A stretch of 64,000 nucleotides of DNA from Marinobacter pelagius. GTDB taxonomy: Bacteria; Pseudomonadota; Gammaproteobacteria; Pseudomonadales; Oleiphilaceae. The position numbers were made by a program, and so were the translations under genes. Below the pieces are notes generated by a model. That model was given only the letters and a program-made list of their open reading frames with translations, ran no database searches and was not told where the DNA came from. Positions 1-8,991 of this stretch are shown here, piece by piece (position 1 is the first letter of the stretch; every line of letters begins with the position of its first letter). Location of the stretch: contig NZ_QNRO01000009.1 of the NCBI RefSeq assembly GCF_003315345.1, positions 1 through 64,000 of the forward strand. Direction: 5' to 3'.

Positions 1-357
1 GAACTCAACTACGGAGTCGATCTATCAACCATCTGAGGGTGGTATCAGATTGATGGGGTGAAGGTGCCCCATCAACCATTAAATCCGTATACCCTCCTTT
101 CCTAAATCGCATGGTGCAGAGTGATTCCCTCAGTGGTGTAGTTGGATACATCCCCACTGGCTGAGAGCCAACTATCCGAATCTGCGTATCTACAGCATAG
201 TAGAGGACGTCTGTTAAGGTATTGAGTCAAAGCAATTCTTTGATCAGCGAGTCTCCGCCTGTGAAAGCCAGAGAGAGGAACTGCCGGAAAGGTCATGTCT
301 GGCTATGCGCGTGAGCGATACATCGAAGATTGCTGTGGATAACCCTTTTTTACCACT
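1..357. other. Intergenic region downstream of mnmE, no convincing gene
   Basis: This stretch looks lower in GC than the flanking coding DNA and holds no convincing ORF. One clear inverted repeat is present: TTGATGGGG at 50-58 pairs with CCCCATCAA at 67-75 around an 8-nt loop, but no T-run follows. A perfect DnaA-box sequence (TGTGGATAA) lies at 334-342, beside the mnmE stop codon. It could be the edge of a neighbouring island or an untranslated leader of a gene outside the window; the sequence does not decide. Confidence 0.4.
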
Positions 358-1728
358 TCACTTCCCGATGCAGAAGCTGCTGAATATCTTGCCCAGAAGT
401 TCATCCGGGGTCAGGTGCCCGGTGATTTCCCCCAGGGCATCCTGGGCCGCGCGCAGGTCTTCGGCCAGCAGTTCGCCGGCGCCGTAACCTTCCAGCTGGG
501 TCTGGCCCTGCAGCAGCGAATCCCTGGCCCGCTCCAGGGCATCCAGGTGCCGGCGGCGGGCCAGGAAGCCACCCTCGGTGGTGGTAACGAAGCCCATGCA
601 CTGCTTCAGATGATCCCGCAATACCTCAAGCCCTTCGGCGGACTTGGCAGCCAGCCGAATGACCGGCGCCGCCTGGTGGGGTTCGGCGGTAATGCCCACC
701 GTTTCCCCGGACAGGTCCACCTTGTTACGGATCACCGTCACCGGCGCATTAGCGGGCAACCGATCGATGAAGTCCGGCCAGATTTCGTGGGGTTCGGTCT
801 TGTCGGTGGTGGTGGCATCCACCATCAGCAGGATCCGGTCGGCCTGGCGGATCTCATCCCAGGCCCGGGCAATGCCGATCTGTTCCACCTCGTCGGGGCT
901 GTCCCGCAAACCGGCGGTATCGATGATATGCAGGGGCATGCCGTCGATGTGGATATGTTCCCGGAGCACGTCCCGGGTGGTGCCTTCGATGGCGGTCACA
1001 ATGGCGGCTTCCCGGCCCGCCAGGGCGTTGAGCAGGCTGGACTTGCCGGCATTGGGGCGGCCGCCAATGACCACTTTCATGCCGTCGCGCAGAATGGTGC
1101 CCTGCTGAGCCTCGGCCAGGATGGTGTGGACCCTTTCGATCAGGGCATTCAGGTCGGTGGCTACCTTGCCGTCGGCCAGGAAGTCGATTTCCTCCTCGGG
1201 AAAGTCGATGGCGGCCTCGACATAGATCCGTAAGTGAGTAACCGCTTCCACCAGATCGTCGATCCGGCGGGAGAAGACGCCCTGCATGGAGCGCACTGCA
1301 CAGCGAGCCGCCTGCTCCGAGCTGCTCTCGATCAGGTCGGCAATGGCCTCAGCCTGGGCCAGATCGAGCTTGTCGTTCAGGAATGCCCGTTCGGAGAATT
1401 CACCCGGTCGTGCCAGGCGGGCACCGAGGCCGCAGACTTCCCGGAGCAACAGATCCAGGATGACGGTACCACCGTGGCCCTGGAGCTCGAATACATCCTC
1501 ACCGGTGAAGGAGTGGGGGTTGGGAAAAAACAACCCGATGCCCTCGTCGATGAGCTGGCCGGAGTTATCCACAAAGGGACCGTAATGGGCGTACCGGGGT
1601 TTGGGTTCGAATCCCAGCATACGGTGGGCGATGTCCCGGGCTTTTGGACCGGAGACCCGGACAATGCCGACGCCGGCCTGGCCCGGCGCGGTGGCTATGG
1701 CGGCAATGGTGTCTGTGCTCTGCTGCAT
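358..1728 (-). CDS. mnmE: tRNA uridine-5-carboxymethylaminomethyl(34) synthesis GTPase MnmE (TrmE)
   Basis: This GTPase works with MnmG to install the cmnm5 modification on U34 of certain tRNAs, and also uses a folate-derived one-carbon unit. The 456-residue length is normal for the family. Visible features are the N-terminal folate-binding domain, P-loop GRPNAGKS (223-230), GTTRD (249-253), DTAG (270-273), NKVD (335-338) and the C-terminal FCIGK ending with the family's conserved Cys. The ATG is preceded by a GGGGAA-like ribosome site. It is the last gene of the leftward rpmH-rnpA-yidD-yidC-mnmE set, separated from yidC by a perfect hairpin that may lower read-through. Confidence 0.98.
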   Translation of the reverse strand: MQQSTDTIAAIATAPGQAGVGIVRVSGPKARDIAHRMLGFEPKPRYAHYGPFVDNSGQLIDEGIGLFFPNPHSFTGEDVFELQGHGGTVILDLLLREVCGLGARLARPGEFSERAFLNDKLDLAQAEAIADLIESSSEQAARCAVRSMQGVFSRRIDDLVEAVTHLRIYVEAAIDFPEEEIDFLADGKVATDLNALIERVHTILAEAQQGTILRDGMKVVIGGRPNAGKSSLLNALAGREAAIVTAIEGTTRDVLREHIHIDGMPLHIIDTAGLRDSPDEVEQIGIARAWDEIRQADRILLMVDATTTDKTEPHEIWPDFIDRLPANAPVTVIRNKVDLSGETVGITAEPHQAAPVIRLAAKSAEGLEVLRDHLKQCMGFVTTTEGGFLARRRHLDALERARDSLLQGQTQLEGYGAGELLAEDLRAAQDALGEITGHLTPDELLGKIFSSFCIGK

Positions 1729-1750
1729 GGAAATTCCCCGGCTGAAATAA

Positions 1751-1775
1751 CAGAGGCTCCATGAAGGAGCCTCTG
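1751..1775 (-). terminator. Perfect 10-bp hairpin between yidC and mnmE
   Basis: CAGAGGCTCC (1751-1760) pairs perfectly with GGAGCCTCTG (1766-1775) around a 5-nt loop. On the minus strand it is followed by a short TTATTT stretch, so it can act as a partial terminator or as a processing/stability hairpin at the end of yidC, only about 22 nt before the mnmE start codon. Confidence 0.55.
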
Positions 1776-1797
1776 TCGGGTCAGGTCAGCACTCTGG

Positions 1798-3513
1798 TCA
1801 GTGCTTCTTGCCTGCCACTTCCGCTTCGATCTTGCGGGTAATGTACCACTGCTGGGCAATGGACAGAATGTTGTTCACCAGCCAGTACAGTACCAGGCCT
1901 GCCGGGAACCAGAGGAAGAACACCGTGAACACCAAAGGCATGAGCTTCATGATCTTCGCCTGCATGGGGTCCGGCGGAGTCGGATTCAGGTGCATCTGCA
2001 GGAACATGCTGGCGCCCATCAGGATCGGCAGGATGAAGTACGGATCCATCTGCGACAGGTCATTGATCCACAGGAAGAACGGAGCGTGACGCAGCTGCAC
2101 GCTTTCGAACAGAACCCAGTACAGGGAAATGAACACCGGCATCTGCACCAGGATCGGCAGACAGCCACCGAGCGGGTTGATCTTCTCCCGCTTGTACAGG
2201 GCCATCATTTCCTGGGACATACGCTGGCGATCGTCGCCGTAGAGTTCCTTGAGCCGGGTCAGCTGCGGGGCCACCGCGCGCATCTTGGCCATCGACTTGT
2301 AACTGGTGGCGGACAGGTGGAAGAACACCGCCTTCACCAGCACTGTCAGGAGAATGATGGACACACCCCAATTGCCGACGAGGGCATGGAACCACTTCAG
2401 GATGTAGAACAGTGGCAAGGAGATGAAGAACAACCAGCCAAAGTCGACCGTGCGGTCCAGGTTCGGTGCAATGGTTTCAAGCCGGTCGAGAATTTTTGGT
2501 CCGACATAGGCCTTGGCGCCGACTTCTGCTGTTTCTCCCGGAGCCACGGTGGTGGCCGGATAGACAAAGCCCATCACGTGCAGCGGACCACGCTGGGTGG
2601 TCTGGAACTGGGCCGGTACATCCCGTTCGGGAATCCAGGCGCTCAGGAAGTAATGCTGCAGGAACGCCAGCCAGCCGTTGGTAACCTGCTGGTTGACACG
2701 GTTTTCCTTGAGGTCGTCAAAGTCGAACTTTTCGTAGGGGTCTTCCGGTGAACTCATCACCATGCCCAGGTAGGCACGGATACCCATACTGGCCTGGCTG
2801 GTGGGATCAGGTGCCTGGTCACGGACGATCTTGCCGGTGAAGTTGGCCTGCCAGGGCTGTCCGGAATTGTTCTCCACCAGGTAACGAATACCGATTTCAT
2901 AGCTGTCACGCTCGAACTGGTAGCGCTTGATGATCTTGACCCCGGTATCGGTGGTGTAGGTCAGATCGACGGTCAACTGGTCCTGACCTTCCTGGAGCTG
3001 ATAGTGATCAGCCGTGGTCTGGTACACGGGAGCGGTGCCGTTTTTCTGGCTGTCCGGGCCGTCACGACCAATCAGCCCGCTTTCCAGCACGTAGGTGCGG
3101 GTTTCGGTGTTGGTGAGCAGTGTGAGCGGTTCCTCACTGTTCAGCGTCTTGTCGTAATTGAGGAGTGAGCTGTGGACAAGGTTACCGCTGACCCGATCGA
3201 TGGTCAGATCGTAAACATCAGTCCGGATGGTGACGAACTGGTTATCAACGCTGGTGGCTTCTGCGCTTGCCGAGATTGTCGTCTGGCCGGATTCGGGTGT
3301 GGAAAACTCTTCACTGCCGTCCGAGGTCGCGGTGCCCTGTTCCGGAAGCACCATGCCGTCATCACCATTGCTACCGTTGCCATTGGATGTACTGGCAACC
3401 TGAGCAGTTTCAGTCGGTTGCGGTTGCTGGTGATAATCCTCGTTCCAGGCCAGCACCATCAGATAACTGACAATCGCCAGGCCGGCAAACAAAACAATGC
3501 GTTGAATATCCAT
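1798..3513 (-). CDS. yidC: Membrane protein insertase YidC
   Basis: Inner-membrane insertase/foldase that inserts membrane proteins alone or together with SecYEG. The start is placed at the ATG at 3513 (MDIQRIVLF...), giving 571 residues; an upstream in-frame ATG would add 24 residues with no membrane character. It has the proteobacterial architecture: an N-terminal transmembrane segment (about 3-22), a large periplasmic domain, then the conserved C-terminal multi-helix insertase core (about 350-555) and a short basic tail ending AGKKH. It begins 4 nt after the yidD stop codon, within the rnpA-yidD-yidC cluster. Confidence 0.98.
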   Translation of the reverse strand: MDIQRIVLFAGLAIVSYLMVLAWNEDYHQQPQPTETAQVASTSNGNGSNGDDGMVLPEQGTATSDGSEEFSTPESGQTTISASAEATSVDNQFVTIRTDVYDLTIDRVSGNLVHSSLLNYDKTLNSEEPLTLLTNTETRTYVLESGLIGRDGPDSQKNGTAPVYQTTADHYQLQEGQDQLTVDLTYTTDTGVKIIKRYQFERDSYEIGIRYLVENNSGQPWQANFTGKIVRDQAPDPTSQASMGIRAYLGMVMSSPEDPYEKFDFDDLKENRVNQQVTNGWLAFLQHYFLSAWIPERDVPAQFQTTQRGPLHVMGFVYPATTVAPGETAEVGAKAYVGPKILDRLETIAPNLDRTVDFGWLFFISLPLFYILKWFHALVGNWGVSIILLTVLVKAVFFHLSATSYKSMAKMRAVAPQLTRLKELYGDDRQRMSQEMMALYKREKINPLGGCLPILVQMPVFISLYWVLFESVQLRHAPFFLWINDLSQMDPYFILPILMGASMFLQMHLNPTPPDPMQAKIMKLMPLVFTVFFLWFPAGLVLYWLVNNILSIAQQWYITRKIEAEVAGKKH

Positions 3514-3517
3514 AGGA

Positions 3518-3766
3518 TTACTGTCTGGTCTGGGTGGTTTGAGGGGAATGGTCAGTACCTGGAACAGGATCGTAGCCGCCTTCACTCCAGGGGTGACATC
3601 TGCCTAAACGCCGGATTGCCAGCACCGAACCTTTGGCAGCACCGTGCAGGGTAATGGCTTCAACCGCGTATTGCGAGCACGTGGGATAGTGGCGGCAGTG
3701 ACTCGCCATCAGAGGACTGATTGCGTATTGATAGAAGCGAATGGGCAGAAGCAAGAGCTTGCGCAT
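3518..3766 (-). CDS. yidD: Membrane protein insertion efficiency factor YidD
   Basis: Small (82 aa) membrane-associated protein thought to help YidC-dependent insertion. It shows the family signature: an amphipathic start ([19 protein letters not shown]), then conserved cysteines in [12 protein letters not shown] and the GRCHPW motif. Its ATG overlaps the rnpA stop codon by one base (TAATG), so the two genes are translationally coupled, and yidC follows 4 nt downstream. Confidence 0.96.
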   Translation of the reverse strand: MRKLLLLPIRFYQYAISPLMASHCRHYPTCSQYAVEAITLHGAAKGSVLAIRRLGRCHPWSEGGYDPVPGTDHSPQTTQTRQ

Positions 3767-4173
3767 TACCCCGTTCCTCTACCGGCAGGCCTGGATTCAG
3801 CTGCACGGGATGGCGATGACTGATGGTATTTTTTCTTGAGCCGGCGCCAGAGGTCGTTCAGGGAGTCCCGGATGGTCTGGTTATCCAGGTTGGCCAGGCC
3901 CTGACGCCCAAGGATCACAATATCTACGCCGGGCAGGTCATTCCGGAGCCTGAACGTCTCCCTGACCTGGCGTTTTACCCGGTTTCTCTGGACGGCCAGC
4001 TTGAGGTTCTTTTTGGAAAAAACCAGACCGACCCTGGCATGACCGAGATCATTCGGTGTAGCCAGGATCAGGAAATTTCGGTGCGGAACCTTCAGCTGTA
4101 CGTCATCGAAGACTTTGCTGTAATCCGCGGGCCGCAGTAGCCGGGCGGACTTTGGAAAACCCAAAGCCTTCAT
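3766..4173 (-). CDS. rnpA: Ribonuclease P protein component
   Basis: Protein subunit of RNase P, which together with the catalytic RNA removes tRNA 5' leaders. At 135 aa it carries the diagnostic RNR-type motif [11 protein letters not shown] (about residues 60-70) and a basic central helix. The C-terminal tail after KKKYHQ is rich in Ser, Arg and Gly and looks disordered. It lies 14 nt downstream of rpmH and overlaps yidD by one base. The RNA subunit gene (rnpB) is not in this window. Confidence 0.97.
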   Translation of the reverse strand: MKALGFPKSARLLRPADYSKVFDDVQLKVPHRNFLILATPNDLGHARVGLVFSKKNLKLAVQRNRVKRQVRETFRLRNDLPGVDIVILGRQGLANLDNQTIRDSLNDLWRRLKKKYHQSSPSRAAESRPAGRGTG

Positions 4174-4187
4174 CAGTCGATCAGGTC

Positions 4188-4322
4188 TTACGCTGACAGG
4201 CGCGCGCGACCTTTGGCACGGCGACGGGACAGAACCTTGCGACCATTGGCAGTGGCCATACGGGCACGGAAACCGTGGACGCGCTTACGCTTCAGGACGC
4301 TTGGTTGAAACGTTCTTTTCAT
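4188..4322 (-). CDS. rpmH: 50S ribosomal protein L34
   Basis: Translation of the minus strand from the ATG at 4322 gives a 44-residue, very basic protein beginning [18 protein letters not shown] and ending RARLSA before TAA, which is the classic L34 sequence. It is the first gene of the leftward operon and its promoter must lie inside the adjacent origin region. Length and motif order are exactly those of bacterial L34. Confidence 0.98.
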   Translation of the reverse strand: MKRTFQPSVLKRKRVHGFRARMATANGRKVLSRRRAKGRARLSA

Positions 4323-4969
4323 GGTGACGATCTCACATTTCGTAAGTTTGAAATTCAGTAACTGGCTGGAAAATGTACAGCCAAAACAGGAGCGGCATTC
4401 TATGCAAATACCGGTGAGAATTCAATGATTATTGTGTCAGGGACAATACGGGGCCTGTGGGTGCGATAGTGGGGCGATCAGATAACAGAATCAGTAAGTC
4501 TTTTATGAATTCTTTTAAGGATTATTTATTACTGTTATTAGGGATCATGATTTCTGTGGAAAAGCCGTATTTTCGTATCAAATTCAATTCCTTCTGTCGT
4601 TGACAAGGGTATTGACAAGGTGGCGTGAGCCCTGTGGAGGAAGCAGTGACGAAATGTGGGAAAGTCAACTTTGTCCAAAACGTGCGAGTTATCCCCTGAT
4701 CGGTCCCGCGCTTTCGCACAGGGTTGCACGCAGGGTGTACACACAGGGCTGTGGGTAACTTTTTTGTAGGAGCTTTACTGTACACAAGCCTGTAGGTAAG
4801 TCTCTAAGAATCTGTTTTTGATAATTTTAAATTTCCACAGGCTGTTTATGAGTTCAGTTTTACACTTTTACTGCCAGGTCGCTCGGGTTAGAATCCGTGA
4901 TCGCCTCTTTACTACCGGAAGCAGTCATTCCGGAGAGAAGAATTTCTGGGTTATCGGGAGCAGACGGTC
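4323..4969. other. oriC: Putative chromosomal origin of replication (oriC)
   Basis: This 647-bp gene-free region between divergent rpmH and dnaA is where pseudomonad-type origins lie. AT-rich tracts at about 4498-4550 and 4808-4836 could be unwinding elements. DnaA-box-like 9-mers in one orientation are TGTGGAAAA (4555), TGTGGAGGA (4633), TGTGGGAAA (4655), TGTGGGTAA (4750) and TGTAGGTAA (4791). No perfect TTATCCACA is present. A direct repeat TTGACAAGG occurs at 4600 and 4612. Two chromosomal parS sites lie 5 kb to the right. Promoters for rpmH and dnaA must also be here. The role is inferred from position and box clustering. Confidence 0.8.
4750..4758 (-). promoter_or_regulatory. Best DnaA box in the origin region
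   Basis: TGTGGGTAA, the reverse complement of TTACCCACA, differs at one position from the TTATNCACA DnaA-box consensus. It is the strongest of the clustered, same-orientation box-like sequences in the rpmH-dnaA gap. Confidence 0.6.
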
Positions 4970-6424
4970 GTGCCGAACAGTATCTGGCATCAATGTCTTG
5001 AAGTACTCCGGGACGAGTTTCCCGCACAACAGTTCAATACCTGGTTGAGACCGCTACAGTCTGATCACAGGGAAGGTCAGCTGGTGCTGTTTGCTCCCAA
5101 CCGGTTTGTCATGGACTGGGTCAACGAAAAATATCTTCGCCGTATAGAGGAAGTCCTCAAGGATCTGAACGGAGGCCAGGCGCCCCGGGTCAACATGAAG
5201 GTGGGGTCGGCTCCTCGAGAGCAGGCACCGGTAAACCGCGCTTCCGACAAACCGGCGGTCAATGGACGGCTGCAGGAAGAAACCGGCAATCAGGTCACGG
5301 AAGAGGAAAAGGGTGTCGCTGCGACCGTGGCGGGGCCGGTGAGTGTAAAGCCGAAAACCGACAATGATCGCCGGGAAGTGCAGGTTGAAGGTGACATCAA
5401 GCACCAGAGCTTTCTCAACGAGGGCTTCACATTCGAGACCTTCGTGGAAGGCAAATCGAACCAGCTGGCTCGGGCCGCTTCCATGCAGGTCGCCGAAAAT
5501 CCCGGTGGCGCCTATAACCCGCTCTTTCTGTATGGCGGCGTAGGCCTGGGTAAGACCCACCTGATGCACGCCATCGGTAACGAGATCGTCCGGCGGAATC
5601 CCCGGGCCAAGGTGGCCTACCTGCGGTCCGAACGTTTCGTGGCAGATATGGTCAAGGCGTTGCAGCTCAATGCCATCAACGAGTTCAAGCGTTATTACCG
5701 GTCGGTGGATGCCCTGCTGATCGACGATATCCAGTTCTTCGCCCGCAAGGAGCGTTCCCAGGAAGAGTTTTTCCACACCTTCAATGCCCTGCTTGAGGGC
5801 GGGCAGCAGGTGATCGTGACCTGTGATCGCTTCCCGAAAGAAATCTCCGACATGGAAGAGCGGTTGAAGTCCCGTTTTGGCTGGGGTCTGACCGTGATGG
5901 TGGAGCCGCCGGAGCTGGAAACCCGGGTGGCGATCCTGATGAAAAAGGCGGAACAGGCCAACGTCAAGCTCAGTAGCGAAGCGGCCTTTTTTATTGCCCA
6001 GAAGATTCGTTCTAACGTGCGAGAGCTCGAAGGGGCGCTGCGTCTGGTGATAGCGAATGCTCACTTCACGGGCTCGGAGATTACTCCGCCGTTTATTCGT
6101 GAGAGCCTGAAGGACCTGCTGGCCCTGCATGAAAAGCAGGTCAGTATCGACAATATCCAGCGCACCGTGGCCGAGTACTACAAGATCAAGGTGGCGGACC
6201 TGCTGTCCAAGCGCCGGACCCGGACCGTGACCCGGCCCCGGCAGGTTGCCATGTCCCTGGCCAAGGAGCTGACCAACCACAGTCTGCCGGAAATCGGTGA
6301 TGCGTTTGGCGGTCGGGACCATACGACGGTGCTGCACGCGTGCAAGAAGATCCTGGAACTGCAGGATACAGATCCGGGTATCCGTGAGGATTATCAGAAC
6401 TTTATGAGATTGCTGACCACCTGA
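4970..6424 (+). CDS. dnaA: Chromosomal replication initiator protein DnaA
   Basis: AAA+ initiator that binds DnaA boxes and melts oriC. The start is a GTG ([10 protein letters not shown]...) with GGGAG 9 nt upstream; the protein is 484 aa. Domain I covers about 1-80, a variable linker about 85-150, and the AAA+ domain has Walker [10 protein letters not shown] (189-197) and Walker B LLIDDIQF. The C-terminal DNA-binding domain ends with the DnaA signature [14 protein letters not shown]. It is the first gene of the rightward dnaA-dnaN-recF-gyrB series. Confidence 0.99.
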   Translation: MPNSIWHQCLEVLRDEFPAQQFNTWLRPLQSDHREGQLVLFAPNRFVMDWVNEKYLRRIEEVLKDLNGGQAPRVNMKVGSAPREQAPVNRASDKPAVNGRLQEETGNQVTEEEKGVAATVAGPVSVKPKTDNDRREVQVEGDIKHQSFLNEGFTFETFVEGKSNQLARAASMQVAENPGGAYNPLFLYGGVGLGKTHLMHAIGNEIVRRNPRAKVAYLRSERFVADMVKALQLNAINEFKRYYRSVDALLIDDIQFFARKERSQEEFFHTFNALLEGGQQVIVTCDRFPKEISDMEERLKSRFGWGLTVMVEPPELETRVAILMKKAEQANVKLSSEAAFFIAQKIRSNVRELEGALRLVIANAHFTGSEITPPFIRESLKDLLALHEKQVSIDNIQRTVAEYYKIKVADLLSKRRTRTVTRPRQVAMSLAKELTNHSLPEIGDAFGGRDHTTVLHACKKILELQDTDPGIREDYQNFMRLLTT

Positions 6425-6479
6425 TGCCGGGCGTTAGCGACAACATTCACCCTTCCAACACCAAAGAAAGCTGAGTGCC

Positions 6480-7583
6480 ATGAAACTGACGATCAGCCGT
6501 GAATCCCTGCTCACCCCGCTGCAAAGCATTGCCGGCGTGGTGGAGAAGAAACAGACAATGCCCGTGCTCTCCAACGTACTGCTGGTGGCCGAGGACAATA
6601 CACTGACCCTGACCGGGACCAATATGGAGGTTGAACTGGTGGGCCGGGTGACTCCGGTGCATGTGGACCAGTCTGGCCGGATCACGGTGCCCGCCCGGAA
6701 ACTGTCCGACATCTGTCGCGCCCTGGGTGACGAGTCACCGATCGAGTTGGCCCTGGAGGGAGATCGCCTGCATCTGCGCTCCGGCAACAGTCATTTCACC
6801 CTGTCCACGTTGCCGGCGGAGCATTTCCCCAACGTGGAGGATGAGGACGAGAGCTTCCGGCTGGAACTTCCCCAGAAGGAACTCGGCCGGATGCTGGATG
6901 CCACCGCCTTTGCCATGGCGCAGCAGGATGTCCGGTATTACCTGAACGGCCTGTTACTGGAAGTGTCGGCGGAGCACGTGCGCACGGTCGCCACCGATGG
7001 TCACCGGCTGGCGATGGCCCATGTGGATATGCAAACCGGCTGCCCGGAGTTGCGCCAGGTGATCGTGCCGAGAAAGGGTGTGCTGGAACTGGCCCGTCTG
7101 CTGGATGACGTGGAAACGCCGGTGACCCTGGTGATAGGGGATAACCACCTGCGTGCAACGGTCGGTGCCTATACCTTCACCTCCAAGCTGATCGAGGGCA
7201 AATTCCCGGATTACAACCGGGTTATCCCCAGGGGCGGTGACAAGGTCGTTCTGGCGGACCGGTCCACTTTGAAGAATACGCTGCAGCGGGCAGGTATTCT
7301 TTCCCACGAAAACATCCGGGGCGTCCGGCTGAACCTGGGGCCGAACCAGCTCCAGGTGTTTGCCAACAACCCGGACCAGGAACAGGCCGAAGACGCGCTG
7401 CCGGTGGAGTACCAGGGCGAATCACTCCAGATCGGCTTTAATGTAGGCTACCTGGTGGATGTGATGAATGCGCTGGATGACGATCAGGTGAAAATCACCC
7501 TGTCCAATCCGAACAGCAGTGCATTGATCGAATCGGAAAGCGACAACCGGTGCCTGTACGTGGTCATGCCGATGCGGCTGTAA
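6480..7583 (+). CDS. dnaN: DNA polymerase III sliding clamp (beta subunit)
   Basis: Ring-shaped processivity factor that tethers DNA polymerase III and recruits many repair proteins. The 367-residue length and N-terminus MKLTISRESLLTPLQ are typical, and the C-terminus ends in the conserved VVMPMRL. It lies 55 nt after dnaA and is followed after 28 nt by a UbiB-like kinase gene, where recF would be expected. Confidence 0.98.
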   Translation: MKLTISRESLLTPLQSIAGVVEKKQTMPVLSNVLLVAEDNTLTLTGTNMEVELVGRVTPVHVDQSGRITVPARKLSDICRALGDESPIELALEGDRLHLRSGNSHFTLSTLPAEHFPNVEDEDESFRLELPQKELGRMLDATAFAMAQQDVRYYLNGLLLEVSAEHVRTVATDGHRLAMAHVDMQTGCPELRQVIVPRKGVLELARLLDDVETPVTLVIGDNHLRATVGAYTFTSKLIEGKFPDYNRVIPRGGDKVVLADRSTLKNTLQRAGILSHENIRGVRLNLGPNQLQVFANNPDQEQAEDALPVEYQGESLQIGFNVGYLVDVMNALDDDQVKITLSNPNSSALIESESDNRCLYVVMPMRL

Positions 7584-7611
7584 CCGGGGTGCCGGGTAAG
7601 GGAGACACACC

Positions 7612-8883
7612 ATGGGTACCGTGACGAACGGAATCAAAGGCGCATTCAGGATTGGCCAGACCCTGTCGGTGCTTGGCCGCACCGGGGTCAGCTGGGTTCG
7701 GGGGGAGCGGCCCCCTGCCCCGCGTCTGCTTCGGCAGACGTTTGAATCGTTGGGTGCCACTTACATCAAGCTGGGCCAGTTCATTGCCAGTTCGCCGACG
7801 TTCTTTCCCAAGGAATACGTCGAGGAATTCCAGTACTGCCTGGACAAGACGCCGAGTCTTCCATTCGGGGTGATCAAGAAAATCATCCGTGAGGAACTGG
7901 GCCGCCCGATCGAGGAGGTCTTCTCCGAGATTGATCCTGTAGCGCTGGCATCGGCTTCCATTGCCCAGGTTCATGCTGCCCGTCTGGTTACCGGCGAAGA
8001 TGTGGTGATCAAGGTCCAGAAGCCGGGTGTGGAAAACATCCTGCTCACCGACCTTAACTTCCTCTACCTGTCGGCGCGGATCATCGAGACCCTGGCACCG
8101 AAACTGTCCTGGACCTCGATGTCCGGCATTGTGGAAGAAATCCAGCGGACCATGATGGAGGAATGCGACTTCATCAAGGAAGCGAACAACCTGAAGGTGT
8201 TCCGAAACTTCTTGCACGATACCCATAATGAAGAGGCAACCTGCCCTCTGGTGTATGAAGATTGCAGTACCCGCCGGATCCTGACCATGGAGCGGTTCTA
8301 CGGCGTGCCCCTGACCGATCTGGAAAGTATTCGCGGTTATGCACGGGATCCGGAGCACACGCTGATCACCGCCATGAATACCTGGTTTGCCAGCCTGACC
8401 CAGTGCGAGTTCTTCCACGCGGACGTTCACGCCGGTAATCTCATGGTGCTGCGGGATGGCCGGGTCGGTTTCATTGATTTCGGGATCGTGGGCCGGATCA
8501 AGCCGGACACCTGGCAGGCAGTGAGCGATTTCATCTCGGCGATCATGGTTGGCAACTTTGATGGCATGGCCTCGGCCATGATCCGGATCGGGGTGACTCA
8601 TCAGACCGTGAAGGTGTCGGATCTGGCAGCGGATCTGCGCCGGCTGTACCAGCAAATGGACAAGATGGTGCCTGACCATGTGCCCTACGAAGCGGATCAG
8701 GCCGAAGACGATGTGAACAACATCCTGATGGATATGGTGAAGATCGGTGAGAGCCACGGGCTGCATTTCCCCAGGGAATTTGCCCTGTTGCTGAAGCAGT
8801 TCCTGTACTTCGACCGGTATGTTCACATCCTGGCGCCGGAAATGGATGTGTTCATGGATGAACGATTGAACATGTTGCACTGA
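7612..8883 (+). CDS. UbiB/ABC1/AarF-family atypical protein kinase
   Basis: 423-residue ABC1-family kinase-like protein. The diagnostic elements are all visible: KLGQ (53-56), the Ala-rich nucleotide loop ALASASIAQVH (about 111-121), the lysine in VVIKVQKPG (about 131), EECDF, HADVHAGN (from about 269) and FIDFG (287-291). Members such as UbiB support ubiquinone biosynthesis, but this copy lacks the C-terminal transmembrane pair of UbiB and has no ubi neighbours, so its substrate is unknown. It sits co-directionally between dnaN (28-nt gap) and recF (108-nt gap) and may be co-transcribed with replication genes. Confidence 0.88.
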   Translation: MGTVTNGIKGAFRIGQTLSVLGRTGVSWVRGERPPAPRLLRQTFESLGATYIKLGQFIASSPTFFPKEYVEEFQYCLDKTPSLPFGVIKKIIREELGRPIEEVFSEIDPVALASASIAQVHAARLVTGEDVVIKVQKPGVENILLTDLNFLYLSARIIETLAPKLSWTSMSGIVEEIQRTMMEECDFIKEANNLKVFRNFLHDTHNEEATCPLVYEDCSTRRILTMERFYGVPLTDLESIRGYARDPEHTLITAMNTWFASLTQCEFFHADVHAGNLMVLRDGRVGFIDFGIVGRIKPDTWQAVSDFISAIMVGNFDGMASAMIRIGVTHQTVKVSDLAADLRRLYQQMDKMVPDHVPYEADQAEDDVNNILMDMVKIGESHGLHFPREFALLLKQFLYFDRYVHILAPEMDVFMDERLNMLH

Positions 8884-8991
8884 GCCGGTCGCCATCCCCG
8901 GTCAGCTTTTGTACACTAAGGCGGCGCACGGATAATCCGGCGCTGCCTTTTTAATGGCCCAGTTTCGTCCCTCCGGAAAGCCAACCCTTCT

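Noticed and set aside
5054-6337. Long ORF antisense to dnaA (427 codons)
   Set aside because: High-GC coding DNA often leaves an open antisense frame; the sense strand encodes an unmistakable DnaA.
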